DNA from: Candidatus Aminicenantes bacterium JdFR-78
Lineage (GTDB): Bacteria; Acidobacteriota; Aminicenantia; JdFR-78
Reading direction: 5' to 3'
DNA length: 45,779 bases
Assembly: GCA_002010665.1 (NCBI GenBank)
Contig: MTON01000031.1
Span: 27,141-72,919 of the forward strand
Shown: in pieces, positions 18,199 to 27,592 of the stretch
Position numbering within the stretch: position 1 is the first letter of the stretch
Layout of the letters: each line of letters starts with the position of its first letter
Notes under the pieces: generated by a model
Told to the model about the DNA's origin: nothing
Databases searched by the model: none
Seen by the model: only the letters and a program-made list of their open reading frames with translations
Translations under genes and position numbers: made by a program

Positions 18199-19218
18199 AT
18201 GAGAATGTTGAAGTTATTTATTCCATTAATGTGTTCACTACTTATTGCACAAACAACTTTTGCTCAGACTAATGCTAAATATATAGGAGCTGATACTTGC
18301 AAAACGTGTCATGGCAGTATCTATGTCCACTGGAAAGCATCTGGTCATGCTAATATGCTTCGAAAGGCTGAAGATGCGAGAAAAGCAGGAGTACCTAAAC
18401 CTGATTATGTGGGATGGAGTGATATCCTTTATGTTGTTGGTTTTAAATGGAAAACAAGATATTTGAACAATGAAGGCTACTTTATTACAGAAAAAGGCAG
18501 AAATCAATTTAACATTGAAACTGAAAAATGGGCAGACTATCATGCAGGTGAAGTAAAAAAATATACTTGTGGAGAATGCCATACCACAGGATATGATGAA
18601 ACTGGAAGCACAGGATATCCTGGTATTGTAGGAAGTTGGGCTTTTGAAGGAATTCAATGTGAAGCCTGTCATGGTCCTGGTAGTATTCATACAAAAACCC
18701 GATCTCCAGCAGATATAATTGTGGATAGGTCTTCTTCCTTATGCGGTCAATGTCATATTCGAGGGGAGGACCCTACAGTTATTCCTGCCAAAGGGGGATT
18801 TATCCGTCACCATGAACAATATCAAGAATTATTGCAAAGTCCACACAAAAATATGAATTGCGTGACCTGTCATGACCCGCATAAAAGGGCTGGTTTATCA
18901 ACCTATCGAAAATTTGATTGTAGTTATTGTCATGCACCAGAGGCTGAGGAATTTAAAGAAACAGAAATGGCAGAGGCTGGAGTAACTTGTACTGATTGCC
19001 ATATGGCGTATATTGTAAAAACAGCAGTTAAAAGAGGTCCCTGGGAGGGGGATATCAAAACTCATTTATTTAGAATAAATATTGATCCTAATGCTCCACA
19101 ATTTACTCCTGATGGAAAATATTCAAAAGGATGGATTACGTTAGGTTTTGCTTGTTTAAGATGTCATGCAGACAGGAGTGTTGAGTGGGCTGCAAGCAGA
19201 GCTCCTTATGTTCATTGA
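18199..19218 (+). CDS. exported octahaem cytochrome c
   Basis: The 339 residues have a cleavable signal peptide (about 1-23, ending TFA-QT) and eight CXXCH sites: CKTCH, CGECH, CEACH, CGQCH, CVTCH, CSYCH, CTDCH and CLRCH. CEACHGPGSIH and the CGECHTTGYD region recall the cytochrome c554-like family, in which the mature protein carries stacked bis-His haems. There is no lipobox at the cleavage site. It is the first gene of an operon with a decahaem MtrA/DmsE-like protein and a porin, so it may be the outer-surface or periplasmic partner of the conduit. A sigma-54 promoter with an activator site lies upstream. Confidence 0.9.
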   Translation: MRMLKLFIPLMCSLLIAQTTFAQTNAKYIGADTCKTCHGSIYVHWKASGHANMLRKAEDARKAGVPKPDYVGWSDILYVVGFKWKTRYLNNEGYFITEKGRNQFNIETEKWADYHAGEVKKYTCGECHTTGYDETGSTGYPGIVGSWAFEGIQCEACHGPGSIHTKTRSPADIIVDRSSSLCGQCHIRGEDPTVIPAKGGFIRHHEQYQELLQSPHKNMNCVTCHDPHKRAGLSTYRKFDCSYCHAPEAEEFKETEMAEAGVTCTDCHMAYIVKTAVKRGPWEGDIKTHLFRINIDPNAPQFTPDGKYSKGWITLGFACLRCHADRSVEWAASRAPYVH

Positions 19219-19255
19219 CGGATAATAACGATAATTTAATAAAAAATAAGAATTT

Positions 19256-19272
19256 AAGAAAGGAGGTGATAC
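19256..19272 (+). promoter_or_regulatory. orphan extended Shine-Dalgarno sequence
   Basis: AAGAAAGGAGGTGATAC matches the complement of the usual 16S rRNA 3' end over about 12 bases, yet no ATG follows at a usable distance. The overlapping GTG at 19266 opens only ten codons with zero spacing. The next gene has its own AAGGAGGG before ATG 19337. Confidence 0.45.
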
Positions 19273-19336
19273 AAGGAGTATTAGTACTTAAAAATTAAAA
19301 TTCTTTTCGGGTTAAAAATTGAGTAAGGAGGGAAAA

Positions 19337-20248
19337 ATGAAGGTAAATAAGAACATCATTGTAGGAATTTGCATAATAACATTTTTCGTCTTTTACCTTT
19401 TACTAATAAATAATACAAACTCATATGCTAAGAAAAAATCCATTGAAGCTACCTATGTTGGTTCTGAAACCTGTAAGGAATGCCATGAGGATACATTCAA
19501 TAAATTCAAGTCCACAATTCACGGTAGAATAGCTGATTTTGAAGCAAAAGGCCAGGTATTAGGGTGTGAAGCTTGTCATGGCCCAGGAAGTGTGCATGTT
19601 GAAGAACAAGATCCTGAGAAGATTGTTTCATTGAAAAAATTAACGCCTCAAGAAAGTTCAAAAATCTGTCTGAATTGCCATAGAGAAGAACCTCAAATTG
19701 CATGGCCGAGCAGTACTCATGCTTTAAGTGGAATTTCCTGCACAGATTGTCATGATCCACATCAAACAAGGGGTAAATTCCTACTTAAATCAAAAGACCC
19801 TAAATTATGTTTTCAATGCCATAGAGAAAAAATAGCTTCAATGAATTACCCTTCTCATCATCCAATAAAAGAAAAAAAGATGAAATGTTCTTCTTGTCAT
19901 GATACACATGGAACTTTTAGAGCTAATCTTAGGGCAGAAACCATTAATGAACTCTGCTTCAGTTGCCATGCTGAAAAACAGGGTCCATTCACATATGAGC
20001 ATGCTCCAGTTGTCGAAAACTGTTTATTATGCCATGATTCCCACGGAACAATTGCAAATAATTTGTTAAAACAGAATCAGCCTTTCCTTTGTATGCAATG
20101 TCATCCAGGACACGAAGATCACTATCATCCTGCAGTAACTAATCCTGAGTGGCGGATAAGCTTTTACACAAAATGTACACAGTGCCATTCCCAAATTCAC
20201 GGTTCAGATTTTCCATCACTAAGCGGTCATGGAAGATTTACTCGATAA
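19337..20248 (+). CDS. decahaem cytochrome c, MtrA/DmsE family
   Basis: The 303 residues have an N-terminal hydrophobic signal (about 5-25) and ten CXXCH sites in order: CKECH, CEACH, CLNCH, CTDCH, CFQCH, CSSCH, CFSCH, CLLCH, CMQCH and CTQCH. Length, haem number and segments such as SHHPIKEKKMKCSSCHDTHGT fit the MtrA/DmsE family, periplasmic wires that sit inside an MtrB porin and carry electrons through the outer membrane. The start ATG 19337 follows AAGGAGGG; a TTG at 19319 is less likely. The next gene is the MtrB-like porin, only 15 bases downstream, so the pair should assemble together. Confidence 0.93.
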   Translation: MKVNKNIIVGICIITFFVFYLLLINNTNSYAKKKSIEATYVGSETCKECHEDTFNKFKSTIHGRIADFEAKGQVLGCEACHGPGSVHVEEQDPEKIVSLKKLTPQESSKICLNCHREEPQIAWPSSTHALSGISCTDCHDPHQTRGKFLLKSKDPKLCFQCHREKIASMNYPSHHPIKEKKMKCSSCHDTHGTFRANLRAETINELCFSCHAEKQGPFTYEHAPVVENCLLCHDSHGTIANNLLKQNQPFLCMQCHPGHEDHYHPAVTNPEWRISFYTKCTQCHSQIHGSDFPSLSGHGRFTR

Positions 20249-20263
20249 AAGGAGGTGAAGAAA

Positions 20264-22207
20264 ATGAGCAAAAAAATAACAATTATTTCTTTCTTAATTT
20301 TATTTGTTTGGATGATTAATCCCCTATTAGCAAATTCCGATAATTTAGTATTATTCAAAAATGAATTAGCTAAAAAATTCTCTCTTGCAGAAAAAGAATC
20401 TAAATCTCAAAATAAATCTGAATTCTCCTATTATATTGCTCCCCGGTATCGCTTTTTAGCCTCAAAAAAGGAAGATTTACCTATTCTTGTTTCAGGTCTT
20501 TCAGGTGGAAGAGTAGCAGAATATCAAACCGTTGAATCTTCTCCAGGAGCTGATTTCTATATTAAGGGAAGTTTTGGAAAGAGAAATTACTTAGACCTAA
20601 GCGGTTCTTTTATCCACTCAGATGAACAAAAATATTATGCAAATCTTGATATTGGAAGAGTAGTAAGAAACACAACTTATTTTAATAGATTTATTCATCG
20701 CCTTGACCACGACCCCTTAACAAATGTTGAAGATTACCATGAATTTGTTTTTGTAGATAGTAATCCTACTGATGAATACATAACTAGGAGAACTGAAATA
20801 AGAAATAGAACTGAACTTGTAATTCCTGATTTTCCTCAAGTAAAGTTTAAGGCAAATGTTAGGTATATAATTGAAAAGGGACATCAACAAGCAAGAACCT
20901 TAGATCAGTGCTTTGTCTGCCATATTGATGCACAAACTCAGGAGATTGACCAAAGGACAATGGAGTTTATACTTGGAACAGAAGTGAATGTAAAACCAGT
21001 GACAATAAGTTATTCTTTCATGTCAAGGAGATTTGATGACAGAGCTACACCATTAACCCATGTTTATACTGGATTGCCATGGTTTGCTTATTTAGGAGAA
21101 CAGGAATTTGCCCATATACCTGATTCAGACAAAACTGCACATAATGTAAAGGCAAGGGTTAAAGTTCTTAATGAAGCACACTTATTTGGAAGTTATACAG
21201 TAGCGAGTGTAAAAAATAAACATAATGACGGAAAACTTGATTTGAAAAATTTTCTTTCCCGTTTATCTGCAAATCTAATAAAAGGATTAAGAATTGCAGT
21301 AAATTATCAAAAAGAAAAGTACGATAATCATATTGAAAATACTATTTCAAGAGATACTTCAATTGGTGTAGTTGATCTTTTCTATCACATTCCAAAACAG
21401 AAAATCAATCTCAGAGGAAAATTTGAGTGGCAAAAGGTAAAGAGAAGTCACTTTGAGATTGAAGAAACTAAAAAATATATCACTTATCTGAGTGCTTCCT
21501 TTTATCCTTCTTCTAAATTCAATGGCTATATTAGATACAAAAGAAAAGATATAAATAATCCTTTTGCAATGCTTGAAGACGAATCTCCATTAGAACCTAC
21601 TCAGGAGCTTTTGATGACCAATCTTTATACTGATGTAAATGAAGTGATATGTGGTTTGAATTTGACTCCAACTTCGAGATTTTCTCTTGGAGGAAATCTC
21701 TTCTGGAAATCGGGCAAGAATGAAGATATAAATTCTAAAGAGAATACTTATAACTTTATTATAAATATGTGGATTGCTCCAACTAACAAGCTGAATTTAA
21801 CAGCCTCTTATGGATTTCTCGATAGCGAGATTAAAAACAATCTGATTTATGGAACAGACTATGGTTATGCAATGGGTGATGAGGATGTCCCTTATAACAG
21901 AAAAGCTAACACATTTTTAATTTCCCTTAATTTCAATCCTATTGAAAAACTTAGTTTTTTGGTTGACTTTTCAATTACTAAAGGAAAATCAAATTTCGAT
22001 TCATCAGATATTGCTCCAGATATCGCTGAGCTAACAGACCTCGATATAACACATACCAGACTTTCTGGTGGATTCAGTTACTCACTAACAAAGAATATGG
22101 CTTTTATTGCAAAGTACAAATATGAAAATTACAAGGATACTGCATGGGTGCCTGAATATAATGGAAAGTTCCATATCATATATTTTGGATTTGGGTGGAA
22201 GTTTTAA
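20264..22207 (+). CDS. MtrB/PioB-family outer-membrane porin with one CXXCH
   Basis: The 647-residue exported beta-barrel has a signal peptide (about 1-24), then many alternating amphipathic strands and a C-terminal aromatic residue (YFGFGWKF), typical of outer-membrane barrels. It follows the decahaem gene, as in mtrA-mtrB, where the porin sheathes the cytochrome. CFVCH at about residues 216-220 is a potential haem c site inside a porin; Shewanella MtrB has instead an N-terminal CXXC. The start ATG 20264 is preceded by AAAAGGAGGTGAAGAAA. The last gene of the operon; it is followed by a regulatory region for the next unit. Confidence 0.88.
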   Translation: MSKKITIISFLILFVWMINPLLANSDNLVLFKNELAKKFSLAEKESKSQNKSEFSYYIAPRYRFLASKKEDLPILVSGLSGGRVAEYQTVESSPGADFYIKGSFGKRNYLDLSGSFIHSDEQKYYANLDIGRVVRNTTYFNRFIHRLDHDPLTNVEDYHEFVFVDSNPTDEYITRRTEIRNRTELVIPDFPQVKFKANVRYIIEKGHQQARTLDQCFVCHIDAQTQEIDQRTMEFILGTEVNVKPVTISYSFMSRRFDDRATPLTHVYTGLPWFAYLGEQEFAHIPDSDKTAHNVKARVKVLNEAHLFGSYTVASVKNKHNDGKLDLKNFLSRLSANLIKGLRIAVNYQKEKYDNHIENTISRDTSIGVVDLFYHIPKQKINLRGKFEWQKVKRSHFEIEETKKYITYLSASFYPSSKFNGYIRYKRKDINNPFAMLEDESPLEPTQELLMTNLYTDVNEVICGLNLTPTSRFSLGGNLFWKSGKNEDINSKENTYNFIINMWIAPTNKLNLTASYGFLDSEIKNNLIYGTDYGYAMGDEDVPYNRKANTFLISLNFNPIEKLSFLVDFSITKGKSNFDSSDIAPDIAELTDLDITHTRLSGGFSYSLTKNMAFIAKYKYENYKDTAWVPEYNGKFHIIYFGFGWKF

Positions 22208-22266
22208 GGTTTAAAGAAAATAACTAAATCTAATATTCAACAAATTTTTAAAATTAGATTTATAAG

Positions 22267-22304
22267 TGGGTAATTTCACCCAGTTAAAAGGGGATTTTAC
22301 TTAA
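22267..22304. promoter_or_regulatory. activator site B
   Basis: TGGGTAATTTCACCCA (22267-22282) is a full palindromic box. A degenerate second box, AGGGGATTTTACTTAA (22289-22304), lies 22 bp further on, the same phasing as at site A. The full box is centred about 107 bp upstream of the -12 element at 22382. Confidence 0.75.
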
Positions 22305-22367
22305 GATGTAAATTTAACATTCATACTATAATCCAGTAAAATCATAAAAAAAAATATCTTATGATTC

Positions 22368-22383
22368 AGGCATGATTTTTGCA
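22368..22383 (+). promoter_or_regulatory. sigma-54 promoter B of the 19-haem cytochrome b gene
   Basis: AGGCATGATTTTTGCA has GG at 22369-22370 and GC at 22381-22382, with exact N10 spacing. The predicted start near 22394 leaves a leader of about 60 bases before ATG 22455. Confidence 0.83.
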
Positions 22384-22454
22384 TTAAATGGAGGGTAATA
22401 CATTTTTACATTATTTATAAACTATATTAAAATTAAATTGAAAATTTTAGGAAG

Positions 22455-25250
22455 ATGAGAGAAGCAGTAATAATAAAAATACAGAAAGTCCTTCTCACCT
22501 CATTTTTTATTTTTATCTTTCTCATTCAATTGTTACCTGCTCAAACCAACGAAGATTGCAAAATATGTCATGCAGATCCTGAGCTAACGACTAAAAGACG
22601 TGGCCGAACCATTTCTTTGTTCATTGATTTCCAAAAATTCTATCGTTCTGTCCACAAAGATTTGGATTGCATTGATTGTCATGAAGAAGCAAATGTCAAA
22701 GAATTTCCCCACCCTGAAGAGTTATCTCGTGTTAATTGTGGAAACTGTCACGAAGATGTAAATAAAAAATTTATGGCAAGTATTCATGGAAAGGCTTTAA
22801 AGAGAGGCGCTCCCTATGCTCCAACTTGCAAAGAATGTCACGGATATCATTATATTCTACCCCATACTGATATTCGCTCTCGAACCTATAAAATGAATAT
22901 TCCTGTTCTCTGCGGGAAATGTCATCGAGAAGGTGCTCCTGTTGCCCGTATTTACAATATTCCTGAAAAAGACATCCTTTCTAATTATTCTCAAAGTATT
23001 CATGGCGAAGGATTATTCAAAAAGGGTCTTATAGTAACTGCAACATGCAATGATTGTCACGGCAACCACCTGATTCTCCCTCATATTTACAAAAACTCCT
23101 CTATTTCCCTTTATAATATTGCAAAGACTTGCACAAAATGTCATGCTCGAATAGAAGAGGTTCACGCCAAAATTATAAAAGGGGAACTCTGGGAAAAAGA
23201 ACCTGGAGCTATCCCTGCATGTACAGATTGTCACCAACCTCATAAAATTAAACGAACTAATCTGGTATTAAGAACTTCTGATCGAGAATGTCTTAAATGT
23301 CATCAAAAATCAGAAGTTTTTAAAATAAAAAATGGAGAAAAAATCTCTCTGAAAATCAAAAAAGAAGATATCCAAAATTCTGTTCATAGAAATATTCCTT
23401 GTGTAAAGTGTCATGCGGATATAGATCCTCAGAGAGCCAGACCATGCGAGACTGCAGGGCGTGTTGATTGTTCTAACTGCCATGCTCAGATTGCAGAAAA
23501 TTATTTTGAAAGTGATCATGGACAAGCTTATATACAAAATAAACCTAATACGCCCTATTGCACTGACTGTCATGGCAAACATATTATTTATTCTCCCCGT
23601 GATGAGCGAGCAAAAACTTATAGAGTTAATATTCCTCAATTATGTGGTGAATGTCATGCAAAACTAACCCCACCTAAACCTTTAGAAATCTCTGAAAAAA
23701 GCCCCTTAATTGATTATTCAATGAGTGTTCATGGTCAGGGCTTGATAAAAAAAGGCTTATTACCTAGTGCTATATGCACGGATTGTCATAATACTCATTA
23801 TATCTTAAACCATAAAATGGAAGAATCATCCATTTATTATAAAAATATTCCTGCAACATGTGGTTCTTGCCATCAGGGAATTTACAAGGAATATGCTAAT
23901 AGTGTTCACAATATATCTGCTCCTGGAGTGGATAAAAGACTTCCAAATTGTGAAGACTGTCATTCTGCCCACCAAATTAAAGAGATACGGCAGGACCAAT
24001 TTATGAGAGAAATAACCTTTCAATGCGGTTCTTGCCATCAGAAGTTATCAGAAACTTACATGGAAACCATTCATGGTAAGGCATATACTCTCGGTTATTT
24101 AAAAGCTGCAAAGTGCTCTGATTGTCATGGAGCACATGATATAAGAAAAGTGGATGACCCGAACTCTCATGTTGGATTTAACAATATTGTTACAACTTGT
24201 AAGAAATGCCATGAAGATGCTAACCGTAAATTTACAGGCTATTTAACACATGCTACCCACCACGATAAACAAAAATATCCAGTTTTATATTTTACTTTTT
24301 GGGCTATGACATCCCTTCTTATCTTTGTTTTCTGTTTCTTTGGTTTACATACTCTATTATGGTTACCTCGTTCTTTTAAGAATTTGAAGGAAAAAAAGAA
24401 AGCTCAAAAGAGCCATATAAAAAGATACTACATTAAACGTTTCACAACAGGACAGCGAATTACACATATTTTTGTAATTTTAAGTTTTATGGGTTTGGCA
24501 CTTACTGGAATGATGTTAAAATTTGCAAGCATGCCATGGGCTCAAGCACTGGCTAATTTCCTTGGAGGAGTGGAAGTAGCAGGACGCATCCATCGTATTT
24601 CTGCTATAATTACTTTTGGATATTTCTTCGCACATCTTTTTAGCTTAATACGTATGAAAATCAAAACAAAAACAACCTGGAAGGAGATGATTTTTGGAGA
24701 ACGTTCTCTCTGGTTTAATAAAAAGGACTGGCGCGACTTTATTGATTCAATAAAATGGTTCCTTGGTTTAGGGCCGCGACCCCAATATGGAAGATGGACA
24801 TACTGGGAAAAATTCGATTACATGGCAGTTTTTTGGGGAGTTGGAGTCATAGGACTTTCGGGATTGATTCTGTGGTTTCCAGAATTCTTCACAAAATTTT
24901 TACCAGGCTGGCTTATTAATGTCGCAATGATTGTACATAGTGACGAAGCTCTATTAGCAGTTGGATTCATTTTCACTATCCACTTTTTCAATACACATCT
25001 TAGACCAGAATCATTCCCTTTAGACCCTGTTATTTTTACTGGACTGGTTCCATTGGATCAATATAAAGAAGAACGGCCACTTGAATACAAGTATTTAAAA
25101 GAAAGTGGAAAATTAAAGAAATGTATTGTATCAACTGAAATAAATCCTAAACAAATGCTACTTGTACGTATATTTGGATTCCTTTTTCTTTCAATAGGTA
25201 TTAGTCTTATTCTTCTTATTATCTACAGTATGTTATTCGGATATAAGTAA
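22455..25250 (+). CDS. 19-haem cytochrome c fused to a cytochrome b (b561/FdhI-like) membrane domain
   Basis: The 931-residue protein has a signal peptide (about 1-30) and a periplasmic region to about residue 600 with 19 CXXCH sites, from CKICH near 36 to CKKCH near 586. The cytochrome part is internally repetitive (recurring segments of the form SIHG-N-CxxCHGxH and YxxNIPxxCGxCH). It ends in a membrane domain: one TM (about 617-640), then a four-helix cytochrome b region with [20 protein letters not shown] and [20 protein letters not shown], whose histidines can ligate b haems. The nearest known architecture is the CbcL-type quinol oxidoreductase of Geobacter, which has fewer c haems. The likely role is to take electrons from menaquinol and feed periplasmic carriers. 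The Shine-Dalgarno sequence is weak. Confidence 0.88.
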   Translation: MREAVIIKIQKVLLTSFFIFIFLIQLLPAQTNEDCKICHADPELTTKRRGRTISLFIDFQKFYRSVHKDLDCIDCHEEANVKEFPHPEELSRVNCGNCHEDVNKKFMASIHGKALKRGAPYAPTCKECHGYHYILPHTDIRSRTYKMNIPVLCGKCHREGAPVARIYNIPEKDILSNYSQSIHGEGLFKKGLIVTATCNDCHGNHLILPHIYKNSSISLYNIAKTCTKCHARIEEVHAKIIKGELWEKEPGAIPACTDCHQPHKIKRTNLVLRTSDRECLKCHQKSEVFKIKNGEKISLKIKKEDIQNSVHRNIPCVKCHADIDPQRARPCETAGRVDCSNCHAQIAENYFESDHGQAYIQNKPNTPYCTDCHGKHIIYSPRDERAKTYRVNIPQLCGECHAKLTPPKPLEISEKSPLIDYSMSVHGQGLIKKGLLPSAICTDCHNTHYILNHKMEESSIYYKNIPATCGSCHQGIYKEYANSVHNISAPGVDKRLPNCEDCHSAHQIKEIRQDQFMREITFQCGSCHQKLSETYMETIHGKAYTLGYLKAAKCSDCHGAHDIRKVDDPNSHVGFNNIVTTCKKCHEDANRKFTGYLTHATHHDKQKYPVLYFTFWAMTSLLIFVFCFFGLHTLLWLPRSFKNLKEKKKAQKSHIKRYYIKRFTTGQRITHIFVILSFMGLALTGMMLKFASMPWAQALANFLGGVEVAGRIHRISAIITFGYFFAHLFSLIRMKIKTKTTWKEMIFGERSLWFNKKDWRDFIDSIKWFLGLGPRPQYGRWTYWEKFDYMAVFWGVGVIGLSGLILWFPEFFTKFLPGWLINVAMIVHSDEALLAVGFIFTIHFFNTHLRPESFPLDPVIFTGLVPLDQYKEERPLEYKYLKESGKLKKCIVSTEINPKQMLLVRIFGFLFLSIGISLILLIIYSMLFGYK

Positions 25251-25301
25251 GACTCTTCCTTTCTTTATTTTAAATTTCAAAAACTTCTACTTTTTAATGA
25301 A

Positions 25302-25321
25302 ACGTTAATTCTATTTAACGT
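25302..25321. terminator. weak bidirectional hairpin between convergent genes
   Basis: ACGTTAA (25302-25308) and TTAACGT (25315-25321) form a 7-bp stem with a 6-base loop in the 160-bp spacer between the ends of two convergent genes. There is no long T run, so terminator activity is uncertain. Confidence 0.25.
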
Positions 25322-25410
25322 ATTAGGGAATTACTTCTTTATATTTTTAAATCCTTTAAAAAAGTTTATATAAATCTGCTTCTATCTTAATTTAATTATT
25401 TATTGAATTC

Positions 25411-25950
25411 TTATTCAGCAGGTTTTTTATGTTCAATTTTTGACCAGAATTCCTGGAGATTAAAAGGTTTTATCTCATGATATTTGTGATCAGCCTTATG
25501 GCACTTTGTGCAAAGTGCTTCTTTTTTAGCATCAGTATCCAATAGAACTAAGCCTTTCTCAACAGCCAAATTTCTGTCTTTCATTGCCTTTAATGACTTA
25601 TATCCGCTTCCCGGACCATGGCAAGCTTCACATCCAACCCCTTCTTCTTTAAATTCTGGTGCTGAGGAAGCATAAGGAGAATGGCATTCAAGACACTCTG
25701 CACTTTCTGTTGGGGGAGTGGTTACTCCTGCTTTCTTTGCTATTTCTGCAGCCTTATCACTTTTCAAAGCTTCAAAAGCTTTGGAGTGAGGACCTTCCAA
25801 CCACTTACCATACTGATTTCCTCTTTTCTCTGCTTTGTGACAGATTTTACATTTATTAACCCCCACATAAGTAAACTCTTGTGCCATTAGACCAATTAAA
25901 ATAACTCCCATGGAAACCAATAATACCAAAATCCATAAACTCTTCTTCAT
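25411..25950 (-). CDS. tetrahaem cytochrome c (c554-like)
   Basis: The 179-residue exported protein has a signal peptide (about 1-21, ending MAQ) and four CXXCH sites: CKICH, CLECH, CEACH and CTKCH. CEACHGPGSGY and GKWLEGPHSKAF resemble small cytochrome c554-type electron carriers, so a soluble periplasmic shuttle is likely. The start ATG 25950 is preceded by AAAGGAGGTAAA; a longer form from 25989 is less likely. It is the last gene of a minus-strand run (NHL protein, pentahaem, tetrahaem) and ends convergent to the 19-haem gene. Confidence 0.88.
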   Translation of the reverse strand: MKKSLWILVLLVSMGVILIGLMAQEFTYVGVNKCKICHKAEKRGNQYGKWLEGPHSKAFEALKSDKAAEIAKKAGVTTPPTESAECLECHSPYASSAPEFKEEGVGCEACHGPGSGYKSLKAMKDRNLAVEKGLVLLDTDAKKEALCTKCHKADHKYHEIKPFNLQEFWSKIEHKKPAE

Positions 25951-26006
25951 TTTACCTCCTTTCATTTTTATAAATAAAATGTTTTTCAACTTTTATCAAA
26001 TTAAAT

Positions 26007-26588
26007 TTATCTTATAAAGCCATTTATATGCTCGTGACAGCGAGTGCATGTTCTACCTTGTTGATGTTTATGTTTTTTGGGAACAGGATATCCCACATGC
26101 TTTCCAGTATTTGTATGACATGTATCACACACACCATCCCATACTCCATTTCCATCCATGTCTCCATCACAGAAAGAATGAAGTTTTGGATCTCCTACAT
26201 CAATGCCTCTGCTTTCAAAAACCACTGGACGGGTTGCGCCATCTTGTCCTGTAACATAATCCAAAACAAGTTTTATATTTGTGCCACCAAGCCAGTTTGT
26301 AACATTATCATGAGGGTCATGACAATCCAGACAAGTATATGTCCCTGGTATATGATTTGCAGCTTTGAGAGATGAAGCTCCTCCAGGTGCATGACAGGTC
26401 AAACAGGTATTTTCAGCATCTATTTCTTTTAATAATTTCGGTCCCTTTGTAGAATGCATACCATGACAAAAATTGCATTCATGAACAGGAATTAAAGCCT
26501 CTGTTTTCGGTGCCTGAAATATTATTATGAAAATCAAACTTAATCCAAATATAAAACTAAATAAAATTATTAATTTTTTCCCTGTCAT
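26007..26588 (-). CDS. pentahaem cytochrome c with acidic Asp/Gly loop
   Basis: The 193 residues have an N-terminal hydrophobic signal or anchor (about 5-26) and five CXXCH sites: CNFCH, CLTCH, CLDCH, CDTCH and CTRCH. Between haems three and four, DGDMDGNGVWDG resembles a calcium-binding dockerin/thrombospondin-type loop, so metal-stabilised folding is possible. The stop of the NHL protein gene overlaps its start by four bases (ATGA), so the two proteins are made together and may interact. No characterised homologue is recognised. Confidence 0.85.
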   Translation of the reverse strand: MTGKKLIILFSFIFGLSLIFIIIFQAPKTEALIPVHECNFCHGMHSTKGPKLLKEIDAENTCLTCHAPGGASSLKAANHIPGTYTCLDCHDPHDNVTNWLGGTNIKLVLDYVTGQDGATRPVVFESRGIDVGDPKLHSFCDGDMDGNGVWDGVCDTCHTNTGKHVGYPVPKKHKHQQGRTCTRCHEHINGFIR

Positions 26589-27517
26589 TTTACCACTCCC
26601 CTAAAAATCTCAATTCTTGAATTTTGGTAAGAGGTAACAAAAGCATCGCCCTTTTTATTTATCACTATATCAAGGGGAATTCGAAGCTTTCCCTCATCTT
26701 CTCCATATTCTCCAAAGGTGGTAATTAATTTACCATCGCGGCCAAAAATAAGGACACATGCCTGTTTTGGATCAACAACATATATCCTTCCTTGTTCATC
26801 CACTGCTATACCTTGAGGTCTGTCCACTACACTTGAAAACCAACCTCCCCCAATTGTTCTCAACCAATTTCCTTCATAATCAAAAATCTGAATTCTCTTA
26901 TTAAGAAAATCACTGACTATTACTTCCATATTATTCTCATCTATTGCTATACCAGTTGGAAAATTAAATTGACCATATCCTTTCCCTGAACCACCAAAAC
27001 TTGAGCGAAAAGAACCATCCGCATTATAAATCTTAACCAAATTTTCATCACTTGCAACCACATAAATTAAACCATTAGAAGCAATAGCAATATCATTCGG
27101 TCGTTTGATTTCACCTTCAAGAGTATATTTAAATTTTCCTCCTGGAGTGTAAACTTCTACTCTGTTTTTATTATTGTTCCCAACATAGATCCAGCCTCTC
27201 CGATCAACTGCAATACCCAAAGGATTGCCATCTATCTGGATTGTTTTTAATAACTTAACCTTTTCGTGTTTTATTTTCATAATTGCAATAAGTCTGTTCT
27301 TGAAATCACTCACATAAATTCTCTCCCCAGATCCTATTGCTATCCTTACAGGTGAAGTAAGACCTTCATCTTCTTCATCATCTTCATGATGTCCGTACGT
27401 AATTATCTTGTCCACTTGTCGAGAATGAGCGAAAATATTTTTATTTGAAAATAAAACTGATAGGAATAGTAGTATAAATAGAATGATCAATCCTTTGTAT
27501 TGTTTTCTCCACCTCAT
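26585..27517 (-). CDS. exported NHL-repeat six-bladed beta-propeller protein (1)
   Basis: The 310 residues have a signal sequence (about 9-30) and six NHL-type repeats of the form P-x-G/D-I-A-(I/V)-D-x-x-G-x-(I)-Y-V-x-D (for example PLGIAVDRRGWIYVGNNNKN). NHL propellers act as protein interaction scaffolds and are not enzymes in most cases. A short acidic stretch, HHEDDEEDEG, precedes the first blade. Unlike the other two NHL proteins in the window it lacks the WPxPPxxP segment. It is translationally coupled to the pentahaem cytochrome. The start follows AAGGAGGAAAAA. Confidence 0.88.
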   Translation of the reverse strand: MRWRKQYKGLIILFILLFLSVLFSNKNIFAHSRQVDKIITYGHHEDDEEDEGLTSPVRIAIGSGERIYVSDFKNRLIAIMKIKHEKVKLLKTIQIDGNPLGIAVDRRGWIYVGNNNKNRVEVYTPGGKFKYTLEGEIKRPNDIAIASNGLIYVVASDENLVKIYNADGSFRSSFGGSGKGYGQFNFPTGIAIDENNMEVIVSDFLNKRIQIFDYEGNWLRTIGGGWFSSVVDRPQGIAVDEQGRIYVVDPKQACVLIFGRDGKLITTFGEYGEDEGKLRIPLDIVINKKGDAFVTSYQNSRIEIFRGVVK

Positions 27518-27592
27518 TTTTTCCTCCTTCTAAGTAAGCATTTTAGGAAATATCAAAATTTCTAATAAATTTCAAGTATATTTGTAAAATTT

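Noticed and set aside
18238..18690. 150-codon open frame on the minus strand opposite the octahaem gene
   Set aside because: Its composition mirrors the haem motifs of the real gene (complement of CXXCH codons), and it has no ribosome site or recognisable domain.
26028..26375. Open frames on the + strand opposite the pentahaem gene
   Set aside because: These are frame shadows in a cytochrome gene, rich in Cys/Ile/Met from the complement, without start signals.
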